Source: Solimonas variicoloris DSM 15731 (GTDB lineage Bacteria > Pseudomonadota > Gammaproteobacteria > Nevskiales > Nevskiaceae). Taken from it: DNA of 64,000 nucleotides. The notes under the pieces were generated by a model. The model did no database searches. It was given only the letters and a program-made list of their open reading frames with translations, and was not told the origin of the DNA. Both the position numbers and the translations under genes were made by a program. Positions 1-8,066 of the stretch are shown here, piece after piece (position 1 is the stretch's first letter; each line of letters begins with the position of its first letter). Where the stretch lies: the NCBI RefSeq assembly GCF_000382285.1, contig NZ_KB907940.1, positions 1 through 64,000 on the forward strand, in the 5' to 3' direction.

Positions 1-456
1 CATCTGGGACCTTGCACGGATCGCATCGGCGACGGCGTAGCGGCACCTCGCACTTCCCATCCACCCAAACCCAGGAGGGCGAGTCTTCTGACGGCGGCGC
101 AGCCCGGTGAATATGCGCAATCCGCGTTGGCGTTGGGCGACGGCAGAGCATCGCCGACTCGCGAGCCTAGACCGCGGCAGGCGCATGGACGGATCACAGC
201 ACTGCGGTATCCAACCCGCGTATATCAGCGTGAGCAACCGTCGAGCGTGCTGGCTGCGCCGCCTTCAGAGGATTCGCAAACCGAGATGAACTGAAAACAG
301 CGAAAACCTCATCTCTCGTTCTTGACGGCGGAAGTCATATCAGCGCCCAAACTCAGACGCGGCCATGCCGGCGCGAAGCGGCAGCAAGGGTATCGGCTGA
401 AGTGCCTGATGGGCCGAACCTGACCTGATAGTTCCATCAATCATCTGGCAACTCTC
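1..456. other. Stretch without a supported gene
   Basis: No reading frame here looks like a protein, on either strand. The base composition is more mixed than in the rest of the window and stop codons are frequent. A minus-strand frame starting with ATG at 60 runs off the left edge after 20 codons, but nothing identifies it. This looks like accessory or decaying DNA at the side of the arr region. Confidence 0.5.
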
Positions 457-630
457 TTAGCGCCCGGCGCAGATCGCTCTCAGCATCATCGATGCTCGCG
501 CATGCGCTCTATCAATGTCTGGTCGGTCTGCATCGACTTTGCTTCTTGCTCGTTTAAGCGCCGTAACAGCGTCATCAATTGCGTTGATGCCTCGCTTGAT
601 GCGCCTACGAGCCTGGTCCATGTCACTCAC
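457..630 (-). CDS. Possible small basic helical protein
   Basis: This is a candidate 57-residue protein with a GTG start at 630. A good ribosome-binding sequence (GGGGAGGA) lies about 9 bases upstream. The predicted product is rich in Arg, Ala and Asp, begins VSDMDQARRRIK, and looks like one long amphipathic helix. Its third codon positions are less GC-rich than those of neighbouring genes, so it would be accessory DNA if real. I do not recognise a family. The alternative is a chance open frame; the Shine-Dalgarno sequence and the in-frame GTG/ATG pair are the only positive evidence. Confidence 0.33.
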   Translation of the reverse strand: MSDMDQARRRIKRGINAIDDAVTALKRARSKVDADRPDIDRAHARASMMLRAICAGR

Positions 631-772
631 GATTTACTATCCTCCCCTTTCGGCTCAACGCTCAGGTTAAGGCCGCGGACCGGCCGAAGTCGGAGCATCG
701 CCATACTTGACGAGAGATGCCCATTCAACAGGGCGCTTGTCACCTAGACCCGCACTGTCGCGCGCCCGGAGT

Positions 773-809
773 CCGCAGGGCGGAATCGCGCAGCGCAGCC
801 CGCCTGCGG
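773..809. repeat. Imperfect hairpin repeat, left of arr
   Basis: An imperfect inverted repeat with arms CCGCAGG / CCTGCGG encloses a GCGCAGCG core. The core and the flanking CCCGCC resemble the longer hairpin at 1406-1479 on the other side of arr, which suggests the same extragenic palindromic repeat family. No T-run follows, so it is not an obvious intrinsic terminator. Confidence 0.45.
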
Positions 810-912
810 AGCTGCGGCGGTTCTGGACAGCATCGCGCGACCGCTCCGATGGATGAATCGATCAAAAATTTGCGACACACTCACGAGCTTTCAACGCACG
901 AGGCACTTGCTT

Positions 913-1383
913 ATGGAGATCGGACCGGACCTCGACTGGATTCCGTGCACTTACGAAAACTACGTACACATCAGCGGGCCGTTCTATCACGGCACGGCCG
1001 TGGCACTGGCGCCCGGGACGCTGCTTGTCCCCGGTTTCGAATCCAATTACCAGAAAGGCCGAGTGTCGAGGAACGTCTACTTCACCGCCTTGCCGATGCC
1101 GGCGGCGGGGCTCGCGGCGGAACTGGCCGTAGTGCTGACCGGCGCCGAGCCACCGGGGCACATCTACGTGGTGGAGCCGACCGGACCGTTCGAGGATGAC
1201 CCGAACGTCACCAACAGGCGCTTTGCCGGCAATCCGACGAAATCCTATCGCAGCATCCATCCGCTGCGCATCGTCGAAGAGCTCCGCGACTGGCCGCGCA
1301 GCGATCCCGAACGGATCGCGACGATGCTGGCAAATCTGGAGAGGATGCGGCAACAAGGGCTGCAGGATCTGATCGACGACTGA
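913..1383 (+). CDS. arr: Rifampin ADP-ribosyltransferase (Arr family)
   Basis: The product is a small cytoplasmic enzyme that transfers ADP-ribose from NAD+ to the ansa-chain hydroxyl of rifamycins and so inactivates them. The 156-residue protein matches the family over its full length: FYHGT near residues 24-28 (NAD-binding His), YFTAL at 56-60 (Tyr), EPTGPFEDDPN at 88-98 (the catalytic Asp region) and GNPTKSYR at 106-113. An in-frame ATG exists at 853, but the ATG at 913 gives the usual family length and has a GAGG sequence about 10 bases upstream. The gene stands alone between hairpin repeats, with poorly coding DNA to its left. That fits an acquired gene, although no integron or transposon part is visible. 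Whether it gives resistance here is not known. Confidence 0.9.
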   Translation: MEIGPDLDWIPCTYENYVHISGPFYHGTAVALAPGTLLVPGFESNYQKGRVSRNVYFTALPMPAAGLAAELAVVLTGAEPPGHIYVVEPTGPFEDDPNVTNRRFAGNPTKSYRSIHPLRIVEELRDWPRSDPERIATMLANLERMRQQGLQDLIDD

Positions 1384-1405
1384 TGCCGCCTGCCACGCGA
1401 AGCGT

Positions 1406-1479
1406 GCGTAGGGGATTTAGCGCAGCGTGACCCGCCGCTGGCGCAAGGCGGGATACACCGCGCTGCCCCCGCCCTACGC
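1406..1479. repeat. Long palindromic extragenic repeat, right of arr
   Basis: An imperfect palindrome with terminal arms GCGTAGGG / CCCTACGC. Inside, GCGCAGCGTGACCCGCC faces GGCGGGATACACCGCGCT. The form (GTAGGG...AGCGCAGCG...CCCGCC...CCCTAC) is that of the short palindromic repeats common between genes in GC-rich proteobacteria. It lies between the convergent arr and acetamidase-like genes and has no T-run. A shorter relative occurs at 773-809. Confidence 0.6.
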
Positions 1480-1504
1480 CATTACGCCGGTGACGCATCG
1501 ATCC

Positions 1505-2806
1505 TTACGATGCCGGCGGACTCGCGTCGGGGATCCCGGTGAGCCTTGCCTTGTCGATCTTCGCCGCCACGCCCACGCTGCGCCCCGCCAGATTCGGCAC
1601 GCTGTACTGCACGGAGGTGCCGAGCACCTGCGCGCATTCGGACAGGCTGAGGCCGTAGTCCTGCTGCAGCCACAGCACGAGGCCGGCGGTGGCCTGGCGC
1701 AGCGCTTCGTCGAGCGAGCCGGCCTGGCCGAGCGTCATGATCTGCGTCGGCGATTCGACGCGCGGCATCGGGATCGGTTTGCCCTTGATGAGGTCGACCG
1801 TCAGCTCGACGTCCATCGACGTCTCCAGCGCGTATTGCGTCGTTTCGCCGTCGCCCTGCAGCGCGTGCGCGTCGCCGACGTAGAGCAGCGCGCCGGGCTG
1901 TTGCACCGGCAGGTAGACGGTGTTGCCTTCGACGATCTCGTTGAAGTCCATGTTGCCGCCGAAGTTGCCGGTGTCACCGGTCGAGATCGGCGCGGAGCCG
2001 AAGCCGGGCGCGACGGCGAGTCCGCCGAGCATCGGCCTCAGCGGCACTTCGAAGTGCTTGAGCTTGCCGTCAGCCTTTTGCGGATAGCCGACCCCGCGCT
2101 CGCGGTCGAGCGTCCAGCGCACCGGCTTGCCGAGTTCGGTCGCCTTGGCGGCAAGGCGCACGCTTTGCGCGCGGCCGACGATCATGTCGAGGCTGTCGGC
2201 GTAGTCGCGGTTGAGGTGCAGGCGCCGGATCGTCACCGCCAACGTGTCGCCCGGCGCGGCACCGGCGATATAGAACGGCCCGGTCTGCGGATTACCGAAC
2301 AGCGCGACGGTGACGCCGCGCTCGTCGACGCCGCCTGAGTCGATGGTCTTGGTGCGGATGGTGTCGCCCGGCCATACCGTCAGCACCGGCGCGCGGTGCG
2401 GGGAGAATTCATTGGACCAGCTCGTCGGCGCGTAGTCGACCGTTCTCGGCGGGCCGGCCGGCCGCTCCGGCAGGCGACGCGCGGTGAAGGCATGCGTCAC
2501 GCGGCGCTGCGCGTCGTTCGGGTCCGGCACGTCGGCGCGGCCGCTGAGCGTGTCGCCCTGCAGCCGGGCCTCGAAGCTGTAGCGGGCGCCGCGCGTGTCG
2601 GTGACGCTATAGCGCAGCGTGCGCCCGTGGCGCTCGCCGCTCAGCAGGTCGCCGTCGAAAACGCCGCCCAGCTTGCCGTCCTGCTCTTCCAGATGCAGCG
2701 GCTGGTAGACGGGGTTGCCCCAGTAGTCGCTGACGACGAGCCAGTCCGTCGCAGCGGCGACGGCGGGCAGCGGCAGCAGGCACAGCAGCAGGGCATGCAG
2801 GCGCAT
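1505..2806 (-). CDS. Secreted acetamidase/formamidase-family protein
   Basis: A 433-residue protein of the FmdA/AmdA family, which hydrolyses short-chain amides such as acetamide or formamide to ammonia and the acid. Family signatures are clear: PGDTLAVTIRRL in the middle, followed by GGNMDFNEI, LPVQQPGALLYVGD and HALQGDGE. I chose the ATG at 2806 because it gives a typical signal peptide (MRLHALLLCLLPLPAVAAA); upstream in-frame codons would bury it. A Sec signal is unusual, since most family members are cytoplasmic, and a region of about 100 residues precedes the conserved core. The substrate in the periplasm is unknown. Its downstream neighbour is the arr-side repeat, and no amide transporter is next to it. 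Confidence 0.85.
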   Translation of the reverse strand: MRLHALLLCLLPLPAVAAATDWLVVSDYWGNPVYQPLHLEEQDGKLGGVFDGDLLSGERHGRTLRYSVTDTRGARYSFEARLQGDTLSGRADVPDPNDAQRRVTHAFTARRLPERPAGPPRTVDYAPTSWSNEFSPHRAPVLTVWPGDTIRTKTIDSGGVDERGVTVALFGNPQTGPFYIAGAAPGDTLAVTIRRLHLNRDYADSLDMIVGRAQSVRLAAKATELGKPVRWTLDRERGVGYPQKADGKLKHFEVPLRPMLGGLAVAPGFGSAPISTGDTGNFGGNMDFNEIVEGNTVYLPVQQPGALLYVGDAHALQGDGETTQYALETSMDVELTVDLIKGKPIPMPRVESPTQIMTLGQAGSLDEALRQATAGLVLWLQQDYGLSLSECAQVLGTSVQYSVPNLAGRSVGVAAKIDKARLTGIPDASPPAS

Positions 2807-2928
2807 GGCGGATTCCCGATCGGATGGAGCCCGGAGCTTGCCCGCGCCGGGCGGTCGCGGCAACGCGCGCCGGGCACGCGCCCGGCAAAGCCATTACGCT
2901 ACGCGCCCGCAACCGCCGTAGCGCAGCC

Positions 2929-3480
2929 GTGCACCCGATCGAAGCCGAAGTCCGCCAGTGGCTCGATGACATCGTCATCGGCCTCAACCTCTGTCCGTTC
3001 GCCGCCCGTCCGGCCCGCGCCGGCCGCGTGCGCGTGGTCGTCAGCGAGGCGCGCGAGGAGCTGGACCTGCTCGCCGAGCTGCAGCTGGAGCTGGCCAAGC
3101 TCGATGACACGCCGGCCGCCGAGATCGAGACGACGCTGATCGCGGTGCCGCACATGCTCGCCGACTTCGCCGAGTACAACGATTTCTTCGATCAGGTCGA
3201 CGGCCTGCTCGACCAGTTCGAATGGAGCGGGCTCTATCAGGTCGCCAGCTTCCATCCGGACTACCAGTTCGAGGGCACGCTGCCGGACGATCCGGAGAAC
3301 CTGACGAACCGCGCCCCCTACCCGCTGCTGCACCTGCTGCGCGAGGACAGCGTCGAGGCGGCGATCGCCAGCCATCCGGACGTCGACGGCATCCCCGACG
3401 CCAACATCCGCAAGCTGCGCGAGATGGACGACGCCACGCGCGCGCGCCTGTTCGCCTACCTCGCCCGCGGAGCGCACTGA
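2929..3480 (+). CDS. DUF1415 family protein
   Basis: A 183-residue cytoplasmic protein of the DUF1415 family, of unknown function. The hallmark LNLCPFA lies near residue 19, followed by VVVSEA and a conserved NDFFDQVD / HPDYQFEGT region. The GTG at 2929 (VHPIEAEVRQWLDD) was chosen because it matches the family N-terminus; the longer frame upstream is Arg/Ala-rich and does not resemble the family. Its TGA overlaps the ATG of yjgA by one base (TGATG), so the two are probably translated as a pair. Confidence 0.88.
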   Translation: MHPIEAEVRQWLDDIVIGLNLCPFAARPARAGRVRVVVSEAREELDLLAELQLELAKLDDTPAAEIETTLIAVPHMLADFAEYNDFFDQVDGLLDQFEWSGLYQVASFHPDYQFEGTLPDDPENLTNRAPYPLLHLLREDSVEAAIASHPDVDGIPDANIRKLREMDDATRARLFAYLARGAH

Positions 3481-4070
3481 TGGCCAAGCGTCCGCCGCCG
3501 CTGGAATTCGAGTTCGACGGCCCGAGCAAATCGCAGCTCAAGCGCGAGGCGCACGAGCTGCAGGACGTCGGCAACGCGCTGCTCGAACTGCCGGACGACG
3601 TGATGGCGCGCATCGTCGCCGACGAGCGCCTGCTGGAAGCGCTGCGCACCCTGCGCACGATCCGCTCGCACGAGGCCCGCCGCCGCCACGGCCAGTACGT
3701 CGGCAAGCTGTTGCGCGTCGCCGAGGTGCAGCCGCTGCGCGACGGCATCGCCACCTACTGGCGCGGCCGCGAGCGCGTGCAGCAGAACGCCGAGCGCTGG
3801 CGCGAGCGCCTGCTCGCGGACGACGCCGCCGTTACCGAATGGATCGCCGCGCATCCGGGCCTCGAAGTGCAGCCGCTACGCACGCTGATCCGCAACGCGC
3901 GCCGCGAGCAGGCACAGCTCGCCGAAGCCGCCGCGAAGCACGCCGCCGAGCACCCGGACACGCCGCCGCCGAAGCCGAACGCGCGGTTTGCGAAGGAACT
4001 GCTGGTGCTGGTGCGCGAGGCCCTGCGCGCGGCGAAGGCCGCGGCGGACAGCAGCGAAGACGCCGGATAG
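3480..4070 (+). CDS. yjgA: Ribosome biogenesis factor YjgA/DarP (DUF615)
   Basis: A 196-residue protein of the YjgA family (DarP in E. coli), which associates with late 50S subunit precursors and helps their maturation. The sequence is highly charged and helical, with the family pattern KSQLKREAHELQ.LG..L near residues 17-32 and LPDD near 41-44. The C-terminal third carries an Ala/Pro-rich linker and then a last helix. Its ATG overlaps the DUF1415 stop by one base. A pair of perfect palindromes follows the stop codon. Confidence 0.88.
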   Translation: MAKRPPPLEFEFDGPSKSQLKREAHELQDVGNALLELPDDVMARIVADERLLEALRTLRTIRSHEARRRHGQYVGKLLRVAEVQPLRDGIATYWRGRERVQQNAERWRERLLADDAAVTEWIAAHPGLEVQPLRTLIRNARREQAQLAEAAAKHAAEHPDTPPPKPNARFAKELLVLVREALRAAKAAADSSEDAG

Positions 4071-4090
4071 AGCGGCCTGCGCCGCCACGA

Positions 4091-4142
4091 CCGATGCGGC
4101 GCCGCATCGGGTCAGGCGTCGCTGCGAAGGCCGCGGCCTTCG
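4091..4142. repeat. Two adjacent perfect palindromes
   Basis: CCGATGCGGCGCCGCATCGG (4091-4110) is a perfect 20-bp palindrome. CGAAGGCCGCGGCCTTCG (4125-4142) is a perfect 18-bp palindrome only 14 bases later. They lie between yjgA and arfB. Neither is followed by a T-run, so a factor-independent terminator is unlikely. They could protect the mRNA 3' end or bind a dimeric protein. Confidence 0.5.
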
Positions 4143-4283
4143 GCCGCCTGCTGCTGGCCGGCAACGCAACCATCCCGCCGGCTCCGCGGCACGGCCCGAC
4201 GCCGCCGGAACCCGACGGCCAGTCCGACGCCCGCTCGCGCCGCGGCGGCGGCTTCGGTCATCATCGCGCGACGAGACCCGCCC

Positions 4284-4697
4284 ATGCTGACCATCACGCC
4301 CACGCTCGCCGTTCCGCTCGCCGAGATCGAGTTCGCCGCGATGCGCTCGCAGGGCGCCGGCGGCCAGCACGTCAACAAGACGGAGAGCGCGGTGCAGCTG
4401 CGTTTCGACGTGCGCGCCTCGTCGCTGCCGGAGGCCGTCAAGGAGCGCCTGCTGGCGCGCCGCGACCGGCGCCTGACCGAGGACGGCGTGGTCGTCATCA
4501 AGGCCCAGCAGTTCCGCCGCCAGGACCAGAACCGCGCGGCCGCGCTCGAACGGCTGCGCGAACTGCTCGCCGCCGCCGCGGTCGTGCCGCGTGTGCGCCG
4601 CGCGACCAAACCGAGCCGAGCCGCGAAACGGCAGCGCACCGACGACAAGACCCGGCGCGGCCGCGTCAAGGCGCTGCGCACCCGCGTCGAGGACTGA
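4284..4697 (+). CDS. arfB: Alternative ribosome-rescue factor ArfB (YaeJ)
   Basis: A 137-residue peptidyl-tRNA hydrolase that frees ribosomes stalled on mRNAs lacking a stop codon. It has the release-factor GGQ loop (SQGAGGQHVNK, residues 22-32) and then the conserved AVQLRFDVRASSLPE segment. A long, very basic C-terminal tail (residues about 105-137, rich in Arg and Lys) in family members enters the empty mRNA channel. The length is normal for the family. It lies downstream of yjgA in the same direction, so ribosome-linked functions are grouped here, although 213 bases separate them. Confidence 0.93.
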   Translation: MLTITPTLAVPLAEIEFAAMRSQGAGGQHVNKTESAVQLRFDVRASSLPEAVKERLLARRDRRLTEDGVVVIKAQQFRRQDQNRAAALERLRELLAAAAVVPRVRRATKPSRAAKRQRTDDKTRRGRVKALRTRVED

Positions 4698-4728
4698 GGC
4701 GGCGCGTTTCGCGCCGCGCCGGCGCGCG

Positions 4729-5760
4729 CTAGGCGTCGCGCGTGCAGCGGCCGAGCTGGCCCGGCTGAGGATCGCGGTTCGGCGTGTCGCTGCGGTTGCC
4801 ACGCCAGAGGTTCGGCTGCCACTGCGGCAGCGCGCAGTTGGCGGCGCGGTCGGCGCCGACGTCATAGCCGTACTGGTTGCGCTCGAAGCGGTTGTCCTCG
4901 AAGACGTTGGCCTGGCTCATGCTGTTGTCCCAGCACAGCACCGGCCCCGGATCGCGGAAGCGCACCGCACAGGTCAGGAACACGCCGGCGTGGCGGTTGC
5001 GCTCGAAGCGGTTGCCTTCGAAACGGTTGCGCAGCGAATCCGACAGGTAGATGCCGTGCGAGCCGTTGGCGGCGATGGTGTTGTCGCGGATCTCGCTGTC
5101 TTCCAGATGCTCGGCGGTGATGCCGGCGGCGACGTTGCCGCGCACCTCGTTGCCGATCATCTTCACGCCGGCGGTACGGTTGAACGAGACGCCGTCCCAG
5201 ACCGCGCCGATCACGCGGCTGTCCTCGATGGTGACGTCGCGCGTATCACGCTCGGTGAGGATGCAGGCGCTGCGGCACCGGTCCAGTTCCAGGCGGCGCA
5301 GCGTGACGCGCTCGCCGCGGCGCACGACGACGCCGCTGTTGCTGAGGTACGGATGCTCGGGCATGAATTCCTGCGGCGCCGGCGCGCCGATCAACCGCAT
5401 CTGCTCGATCGTCACGTCGCGGATCGCGCGCGACGGCACTTCCTCGGCCGGCTCGCCGACGACGAGCAGCGGCTGGGCGACGCCGTCCTGCATGCGCAGC
5501 ACCGTGCGCGGGCCGGCGCCGCGCAGGGTGACGCCGTCGCGGCGGATCGCGACCAGACCGTGCAGGCGATACTCGCCGGCGGACAGGCACACCGTCCTGG
5601 CCGCGCCGTCGGCCGGCAGCGCATCGAGCGCCTGCTGCAGATCGTCGCCGGGCCGCGGCCGCGCGTCGCAGGCGGCGTACGCCGGCACGGCGGCGAGCGC
5701 GCCGGCCAGCAGCGACAGCGCGGCCAGGCCGCGCAGGGTGCATCGCATCATCGGAGTCAT
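4729..5760 (-). CDS. Secreted right-handed parallel beta-helix repeat protein
   Basis: A protein of about 343 residues with a signal peptide (hydrophobic stretch ending VPAYAAC). It then has repeated short units typical of pectate-lyase-like beta-helices: GVTLRGAG, RNVT/RDVTIED, NEVRGN, SEIRDNTIAANGSHGIYLSD, NRFEGNRFERNRHAGV, NVFEDNRFERNQYG. Such proteins are often polysaccharide lyases, epimerases or surface adhesins. No catalytic residues identify an activity here. Several Met codons are possible starts; I chose the first ATG (5760), since the frame before it begins with TTG. It is convergent with arfB. Confidence 0.82.
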   Translation of the reverse strand: MTPMMRCTLRGLAALSLLAGALAAVPAYAACDARPRPGDDLQQALDALPADGAARTVCLSAGEYRLHGLVAIRRDGVTLRGAGPRTVLRMQDGVAQPLLVVGEPAEEVPSRAIRDVTIEQMRLIGAPAPQEFMPEHPYLSNSGVVVRRGERVTLRRLELDRCRSACILTERDTRDVTIEDSRVIGAVWDGVSFNRTAGVKMIGNEVRGNVAAGITAEHLEDSEIRDNTIAANGSHGIYLSDSLRNRFEGNRFERNRHAGVFLTCAVRFRDPGPVLCWDNSMSQANVFEDNRFERNQYGYDVGADRAANCALPQWQPNLWRGNRSDTPNRDPQPGQLGRCTRDA

Positions 5761-5865
5761 GGGATTCGTCAATCCGCGTTACAGTCGTCGCCGGTCCATC
5801 CGCGGCGCGGGCCGCGCTCCGGCGAGGGCGCGGATTCTGCGCCGCGACCGCAACGGAGTACAGCG

Positions 5866-6129
5866 ATGCCGATACGCTCCGCAGACGACGATGAACGCTT
5901 CCTGAAGGCAGTCGAGGAACGCCTGGGCTGGACGCTCGGCCCGGGCCATCAGGCCGAAGCCCTGCGCCGGCGCCGGCACGGCGACACGGCCGAAGCGGTT
6001 GCCGACGAGTTCGAATCGCTGGCGCTCGCGCGGCGGGCGCTGAACGATCCGGACGCGCCGCTGCTGCCGCCGCCGACACGGCCCGACGACGACGACCCGC
6101 AGCACTTCCCGAAGCCCGACCGGCGCTGA
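5866..6129 (+). CDS. Small acidic hypothetical protein
   Basis: An 87-residue protein with an ATG preceded by GGAG about 9 bases upstream. The N-terminal half is a predicted helix pair (DDERFLKAVEERLGW...). The C-terminus is rich in Pro and Asp (LLPPPTRPDDDDPQHFPKP). There is no signal peptide or membrane segment. I do not recognise a family. It is divergent from the beta-helix gene, with about 105 bases for promoters between them. Confidence 0.55.
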   Translation: MPIRSADDDERFLKAVEERLGWTLGPGHQAEALRRRRHGDTAEAVADEFESLALARRALNDPDAPLLPPPTRPDDDDPQHFPKPDRR

Positions 6130-6180
6130 GCGCCGCGCGGCGCCGCGACGAAGCGGCCCGACCGAGCGACGCGTCGATCG

Positions 6181-6240
6181 TCGAGCGTCGAGCGTCGAGC
6201 GTCGAGCGTCGAGCGTCGAGCGTCGAGCGTCGAGCGTCGA
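6181..6240. repeat. Tandem 7-bp repeat (TCGAGCG), about 8.6 copies
   Basis: The heptamer TCGAGCG is repeated without mismatch across 60 bases, with a degenerate copy just before it. It lies about 110 bases upstream of the ceramidase start and 50 bases after the small acidic gene. The unit is not a multiple of three and sits outside the genes, so slipped-strand changes would alter promoter spacing or leader length, not a reading frame. Confidence 0.9.
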
Positions 6241-6353
6241 CAGGGTCGCCGCGGCTCGCGGCGGCGCGCAAGGCGACGCGTGGGGCGGATTTCTCGCTTG
6301 CCGCTGCCGGCGCGCTTGGCGATGCTGCGCGCTGATCCAAGGAGAAGGGCGGC

Positions 6354-8066
6354 ATGGAAGCGGACCACTGGCAGGCCGGCGCCGGCAAGCGCGAGATCGT
6401 GTTCGAGGGCGAAGGCTTCGGCATGATGGGCTACGGCCGCGCCGAACACGTGATCCGCGCCCGCTCGACGCCGCTCTACAGCCGCGCGTTCTGCTTCATC
6501 GGCCGCGACGGCGCGCCGCTGTTGTTCGCGCAGGCCGAGATCTGCATGGTGTTCCCGGAGCTCAAGCGCGCGCTGCTCGAACGGCTCGGCGCGAGCTATC
6601 CCGGCGTGTTCCGCGACGAGCGCCTGCTGCTGTGCTCGCAGCACACGCACTCGGCACCCGGCGGCTACTCGCATTTTCCGTTCTACAACATCTCGATCCC
6701 GGGCTTCCGGCCGCAGGTCTTCGAAGGCATCGTCGCCAGCCTCGCCGGCGCGCTCGAAGACGCCTGGCTGCGGCGCCAGCCGGCGCTGCTGAAGTTCGGC
6801 CACGGCGATTTTCCGGACGACGCCGACGTTGCCTTCAACCGCTCGATCCTCGCCTACAACCGCAACCCCGGCGTCGCCCGCCGCGCCGCGCGCGATGCGC
6901 ATCTGGCGATCGAGCGCACGATGTGGCTGCTGTCGGCGCAGACCCCGGACGGCCGGCCGATCGGGCAGATCAACTGGTTCGGCGTGCACCCGACCAGCAT
7001 CAGCAACAAGAACCGCTTCGTCTCCTACGACAACAAGGGCTACGCGGCCGAATACCTCGAAGCCGCGCTCGGCCACGGCGCGATCGCGATCTTCGCGCAG
7101 CAGTTCGCCGGCGACGTGTCGCCGAACGCGCAAAGCCCGGACAAGGGCTGGCCGCACGGGCGCTACGCGGACGATGTCGAGAGCGCCCAGTTCAACGGCC
7201 GCCTGCAGTGCGAGCAGGCGCAGCGCATCCTCGCCGCGCTGCAGACGGCGGCGCCGCTGGCGCCCGGCGCGACCGACGCGCTGCTGGCGCGCCGCGACTT
7301 CGCCGACGTCGAGGTCGATGCCGATTTCGCCGGCGGCGTGCGCGGCGAGCGCACCTCGGCGCCATGCCACGGTCTCGCCTTCTTCGCCGGCTCGCCGATC
7401 GACGGCCCCGGCGCGCCGGCGCCGGTAGTCGCGCTGCTCGGCCAGTTCGCACGGCTGGCGCGCTGGCGCGAGCTGCGCGCCGCGCGCCAGGCCGGCGGCG
7501 CGACGCTCGCCGCGGTCGAGGCCAAGTACCGCGCGCAGGCGCCGAAGCTGATCGTCGCCGAAACCGCGCTCGGCAAGGTCGTCGGCATCACGCGGCTGCG
7601 CCGCCTGCCCGGCTTTCTCGACAAGATGGTCGCCGAACTGCGCCGCCAGGAGGAAAGCGGCGCGCTCGACGAAAAGCCCTGGGTGCCGAGCGTGCTGCCG
7701 CTGCAGGTCTGGCGGCTCGGCCCGCTGGCACTGATCGGCTTTCCCGGCGAGATCACCACCGAGGCCGGACGCCAGCTGCGCACGCTGTGCCGCGAGCTGC
7801 TGGCGCCGCTCGGCGTCGCCGACGTCGTGGTCTCGTCGTACGCGAACTCCTATTTCGGCTACTGCACGACCTGGCACGAATACCAGGCCCAGCAGTACGA
7901 GGGCGGCCACACCACTTTCGGCAGCCGCACGCACGACGCCTTCCGCACCGAGTATCGCCGCCTGCTGCGCGAGTTCGCGCGCGCGCCGGCCGAGCGGCGG
8001 CCGGCGGATACCGCGGAGCAGACCTTCTCGGCGGCGACGCTGGCGCTGCGCACCGTCGGCAGCTGA
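6354..8066 (+). CDS. Neutral/alkaline ceramidase family protein
   Basis: A 570-residue protein of the neutral/alkaline non-lysosomal ceramidase family, which splits ceramide into sphingosine and a fatty acid. Family features: MMGYGRAEH near residues 23-31, SQHTHSAPGGYSHFP near 94-108 (zinc His residues and active region), FGVHPTS near 215, and NSYFGYCTTWHEYQAQQYEGGHTTFG near 497-522. The start is firm: AAGGAGAAGG precedes the ATG. I see no signal peptide, whereas the Pseudomonas enzyme is secreted, so its location is open. It is followed by a TonB-dependent receptor and a PhyH oxygenase in the same direction. Related proteins act on other N-acyl lipids, so the exact substrate is inferred. Confidence 0.85.
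   Translation: MEADHWQAGAGKREIVFEGEGFGMMGYGRAEHVIRARSTPLYSRAFCFIGRDGAPLLFAQAEICMVFPELKRALLERLGASYPGVFRDERLLLCSQHTHSAPGGYSHFPFYNISIPGFRPQVFEGIVASLAGALEDAWLRRQPALLKFGHGDFPDDADVAFNRSILAYNRNPGVARRAARDAHLAIERTMWLLSAQTPDGRPIGQINWFGVHPTSISNKNRFVSYDNKGYAAEYLEAALGHGAIAIFAQQFAGDVSPNAQSPDKGWPHGRYADDVESAQFNGRLQCEQAQRILAALQTAAPLAPGATDALLARRDFADVEVDADFAGGVRGERTSAPCHGLAFFAGSPIDGPGAPAPVVALLGQFARLARWRELRAARQAGGATLAAVEAKYRAQAPKLIVAETALGKVVGITRLRRLPGFLDKMVAELRRQEESGALDEKPWVPSVLPLQVWRLGPLALIGFPGEITTEAGRQLRTLCRELLAPLGVADVVVSSYANSYFGYCTTWHEYQAQQYEGGHTTFGSRTHDAFRTEYRRLLREFARAPAERRPADTAEQTFSAATLALRTVGS

Noticed and set aside
1-60. 20-codon minus-strand frame with ATG at 60 running off the left edge
   Set aside because: Too short to judge and no recognisable sequence; may be the start of a real gene outside the window.
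913-1383. arr as an integron gene cassette
   Set aside because: No attC-like site (conserved core GTTRRRY) is visible at its ends and there is no integrase gene in the window.
6181-6240. Direct-repeat array as a CRISPR
   Set aside because: The unit is 7 bp and has no spacers; no cas gene is present.
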